Shown piece by piece: positions 62,020-64,000 of a DNA stretch of 64,000 nt. The stretch is from Fibrobacter succinogenes (lineage in GTDB: Bacteria; Fibrobacterota; Fibrobacteria; Fibrobacterales; Fibrobacteraceae). The notes under the pieces were generated by a model, which was not told where the DNA came from, searched no databases, and worked only from the letters and a program-made list of their open reading frames with translations. How positions within the stretch are numbered: position 1 is the first letter of the stretch; the number at the start of each line of letters is the position of its first letter. The stretch lies in NCBI GenBank assembly GCA_902794535.1, contig CADBHQ010000023.1:1-64000 (forward strand). The letters are read 5' to 3'. Both the position numbers and the translations under genes were made by a program.

Positions 62020-63932
62020 TATGACCCCCACTGGTAATCACCAGCTTCGTAAACGGGGTTTTCTCCGTTGAAGCCGCGGGGACGTTTGATTTTGTCATCG
62101 TAAAGGGTCTTGTTGAATATGCGGAAGTCGCCTCGTTCATAACTTTGGAATGAAATGTGGCAAAAAATGGGGCCTGCAGGCATATATTCGCTGTAGCTCA
62201 TGGTGCGTTCGCCAGCGGTGTAGAGGTAGTTGAAGTATTTCCCGTTCAGCACGATGTGTAGCCCGATGTTACCTACAGTGAACCAGCGGCCTTTTGCGAG
62301 AATATTCTCGTGGTGCGTATCGTCGTAATCCATTACCACGAATTCGGCATCACCATTCTTGTCGAGGTGGAATCGGTATTTGTGGTTGCCGCCACAGCAA
62401 CGCCCGTCAAAGAACCAGGTGTATCCGCTGGCAGCGGCAATACGCGGGTCGCGTACGCTTGTATCGGGGTGGGCGAGTTGTTCGTCTGTCACGAGGCGCT
62501 CGGGTTCCACAGCCGCAATCAGTTGTTCCAGTGTTTTCGGGTTGCTTACGGTCGTAAGGCTTACCTTGTTCTTAGCTTCGCTTGCAGCACGGCGGTACAG
62601 TCGGTAAGGAATGCCGTCGTCACTAATCATGGTGAGTTCATCTTGGCTGAACACATAGTAAGCGTACGTTTTGGTTCCGGTTTTGGTGACCACGTTGAAA
62701 CTGCGGTTGTTGAGCGTGTACCATTGGCCGGAAACGTTCGGGAAACCAGAAACCGCTGCAATTCCGTCTTCGCCGATGACAACGGTGTAGTCGTCGCTGA
62801 TCCAGGCTTCGTCGGCTGCGGTAATGAGGCGGCAGTCGCGGTTTTTGTCTCCGGCACAAACCGCGTCGCTCGGGTTCGCCGCTTCGCAGGCGCTGATCAT
62901 TCCCGGCGGAAGTTCGGTAGATGCCCCTAACCGGAATCCCATATCGGCAGCGCCATCGCGGCTACGGATGGCCCGGCGGCTCACCCGAGCGAATTCGGCG
63001 GGTTCGCCGTAACTGCCGCCACGTCGCGTCTTGTTGCCAGAACCCGTGAGCTGAACCGGGTTGACTTTATCGCCTGCAGTATAACCCACAAGCCAGTCGT
63101 ACACCCATTCCCAGGAATTGCCGCTCATGTCGTAAAGCCCGAGCTTATTCGGCTTCTTGCTGGCGACGTCGTGTGCCTTGCCACCGCTGTTTTCGGAATA
63201 CCAGGCAACATCGTCAATGGCGTTGCCTCCTGAGAATTTGAAGCTGTCGGCAATCCCATCCTTACCTCCGCGAGCTGCAAATTCCCATTCGGCATCGGTG
63301 AGCAGGCGGTATTGCCTGCCTGTCAATTGCCCTAATTTACAAGCAAAATTATTCGCATCAAACCAGCTTACGCCTATTTTGGGGGAGTTTCCTGATTCCC
63401 AAGCGTTTTTCTTGCCGCCCATGACGGCGTTCCATTGGCTGACCGTGACTTCGGTTTTGGCGGCAAAGTAGTCGCTGACGGTTACCTTGTGCGCGGGTGT
63501 CTCGTAAATTTTGTCTTGTTCGGCGCAGTTGTCACACCCGCGTGTGTACGAGCCTCCCGGAACGTGAATCATGTCGAATAAGACGCCGTTTACAGTGTCG
63601 GAAAAATTTGCAGGTGCAATATATGAAAATCCGGTTCCGCTTGATGAACCTGGAGGGACAGCAAGTTCACCAGACGAGGAGGAGCTAACAAAAAAGACGT
63701 CCGATGAACTTGTTGCAGTGAGTCCGCTCGAAGAATGGGTATCGCCTGCGCTGAAAGCGGTTTCGGAGCTGATTTCCTGAAGAGAATCAGCGTTTGACGA
63801 ATCCGGAAAATTCGTTGCTGAGGAATCGCCCTCGGTGGGGGGAGTTAACCCACTTTCGGGCGATTCCGAGCAACCTCCAAACATCCCAGCGATAAAAGTA
63901 ACCGCTATAACACCCGAGGAAAACTTGTGCAT
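62019..63932 (-). CDS. Ser-rich lipoprotein with formylglycine-generating-enzyme (SUMF1/FGE) domain
   Basis: A 637-aa lipoprotein (MHKFSSGVIAVTFIAGMFGG then Cys21). After a Ser/Thr-rich tether, an FGE-sulfatase domain (about 110-340) shows MIHVPGGSYTRG, HKVTVSDYFAAKTEVTVSQW, YRLLTDAEWEFAARGG, YDMSGNSWEWVYDW, RRGGSYGEP and DMGFRLG. Such domains occur in sulfatase-activating enzymes, in GldJ/GldK-type lipoproteins and in many binding proteins; the catalytic Cys pair of true FGEs is not obvious, so a structural or binding role is more likely. Residues about 340-637 are unassigned. ATG 63932 is preferred (GGGGGTG upstream) over ATG 63944 four codons earlier. It overlaps the next gene at TAATG. 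Confidence 0.82.
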   Translation of the reverse strand: MHKFSSGVIAVTFIAGMFGGCSESPESGLTPPTEGDSSATNFPDSSNADSLQEISSETAFSAGDTHSSSGLTATSSSDVFFVSSSSSGELAVPPGSSSGTGFSYIAPANFSDTVNGVLFDMIHVPGGSYTRGCDNCAEQDKIYETPAHKVTVSDYFAAKTEVTVSQWNAVMGGKKNAWESGNSPKIGVSWFDANNFACKLGQLTGRQYRLLTDAEWEFAARGGKDGIADSFKFSGGNAIDDVAWYSENSGGKAHDVASKKPNKLGLYDMSGNSWEWVYDWLVGYTAGDKVNPVQLTGSGNKTRRGGSYGEPAEFARVSRRAIRSRDGAADMGFRLGASTELPPGMISACEAANPSDAVCAGDKNRDCRLITAADEAWISDDYTVVIGEDGIAAVSGFPNVSGQWYTLNNRSFNVVTKTGTKTYAYYVFSQDELTMISDDGIPYRLYRRAASEAKNKVSLTTVSNPKTLEQLIAAVEPERLVTDEQLAHPDTSVRDPRIAAASGYTWFFDGRCCGGNHKYRFHLDKNGDAEFVVMDYDDTHHENILAKGRWFTVGNIGLHIVLNGKYFNYLYTAGERTMSYSEYMPAGPIFCHISFQSYERGDFRIFNKTLYDDKIKRPRGFNGENPVYEAGDYQWGS

Positions 63933-63944
63933 GCGCACCCCCAT

Positions 63945-64000
63945 CGAGTCTACATCCTTAACCGATTTTAATATAAACTTAAACTAAAAGGAAAAGGCGT
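63945..64000 (-). promoter_or_regulatory. Upstream region of the FGE-domain lipoprotein gene (window edge)
   Basis: AT-rich, reading AAACTTAAACTAAAAGG toward the window end on the plus strand. On the minus strand TTAGTTTAAGTTTATATTAAAATC gives a possible TATATT -10 box near 63972. It is cut by the window end. Confidence 0.3.

Noticed and set aside
62019..63932. The FGE-domain lipoprotein as a sulfatase-activating enzyme
   Set aside because: No sulfatase gene is near and the catalytic Cys pair of true formylglycine-generating enzymes is not evident; binding or structural use of the fold is as likely.

Overview
The window looks like a chromosomal segment of a Fibrobacter-type fibre-degrading bacterium. 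The evidence is two TIGR02147-family proteins (a paralogous family first defined in Fibrobacter succinogenes), many secreted proteins with Ser-Ser-Ser-Ser linkers and a conserved C-terminal tail, a set of plant cell-wall enzymes (two PL1 and one PL9 pectate lyases, a CE15-type esterase, a GH26 mannanase), very large lipoproteins and surface proteins, and several outer-membrane beta-barrels. I infer the assignment from protein character; no database was searched.

Layout. Bases 1-3.8 kb hold the end of ileS and a small envelope protein. Bases 4.0-12.9 kb are a four-gene pseudopilin operon in the order H-I-J-K; the J-like protein carries an extra domain and the K-like protein is 2,127 aa. Bases 13-20 kb hold a beta-barrel, a sugar-nucleotide epimerase, rluE, a small lipoprotein, a peptide-type ABC binding lipoprotein and three tandem paralogous outer-membrane proteins. 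Bases 20.2-32.1 kb carry two related giant surface proteins, the second broken by three single-base frameshifts. Bases 32.1-36.0 kb hold a structured intergenic region, a DASS-family anion transporter, tRNA-Val(GAC), a lipoprotein, a phosphopantetheinyl transferase and a DUF6941-like protein. The last is coupled to a 1,765-aa Ig/PKD-repeat lipoprotein ending at 41.3 kb. A prepilin peptidase follows; its natural substrates are pilins such as those at 4-13 kb.

Bases 42.4-61 kb are an accessory region of secreted degradative enzymes and their probable regulators. It holds two TIGR02147 / LamG-like lipoprotein pairs, a frameshifted M6 protease, a GH26 mannanase divergent from a regulator with two GntR-type helix-turn-helix domains, a CE15-type esterase, three pectate lyases and a frameshifted HEGIH protein. 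The window ends with a coupled pair: a formylglycine-generating-enzyme-like lipoprotein and a histidine-phosphatase-like lipoprotein.

Working together, the pseudopilin filament, giant surface proteins and multi-domain lipoproteins would contact the plant fibre, and the secreted lyases, esterase, mannanase and proteases would strip pectin, hemicellulose and protein. The strongest leads are the pseudopilin operon with its giant tip-type subunit, the TIGR02147 plus LamG-lipoprotein pairs, and two repeated operator-like DNA motifs in this accessory region. Five single-base indels in three long genes need checking against reads before those genes are called pseudogenes.
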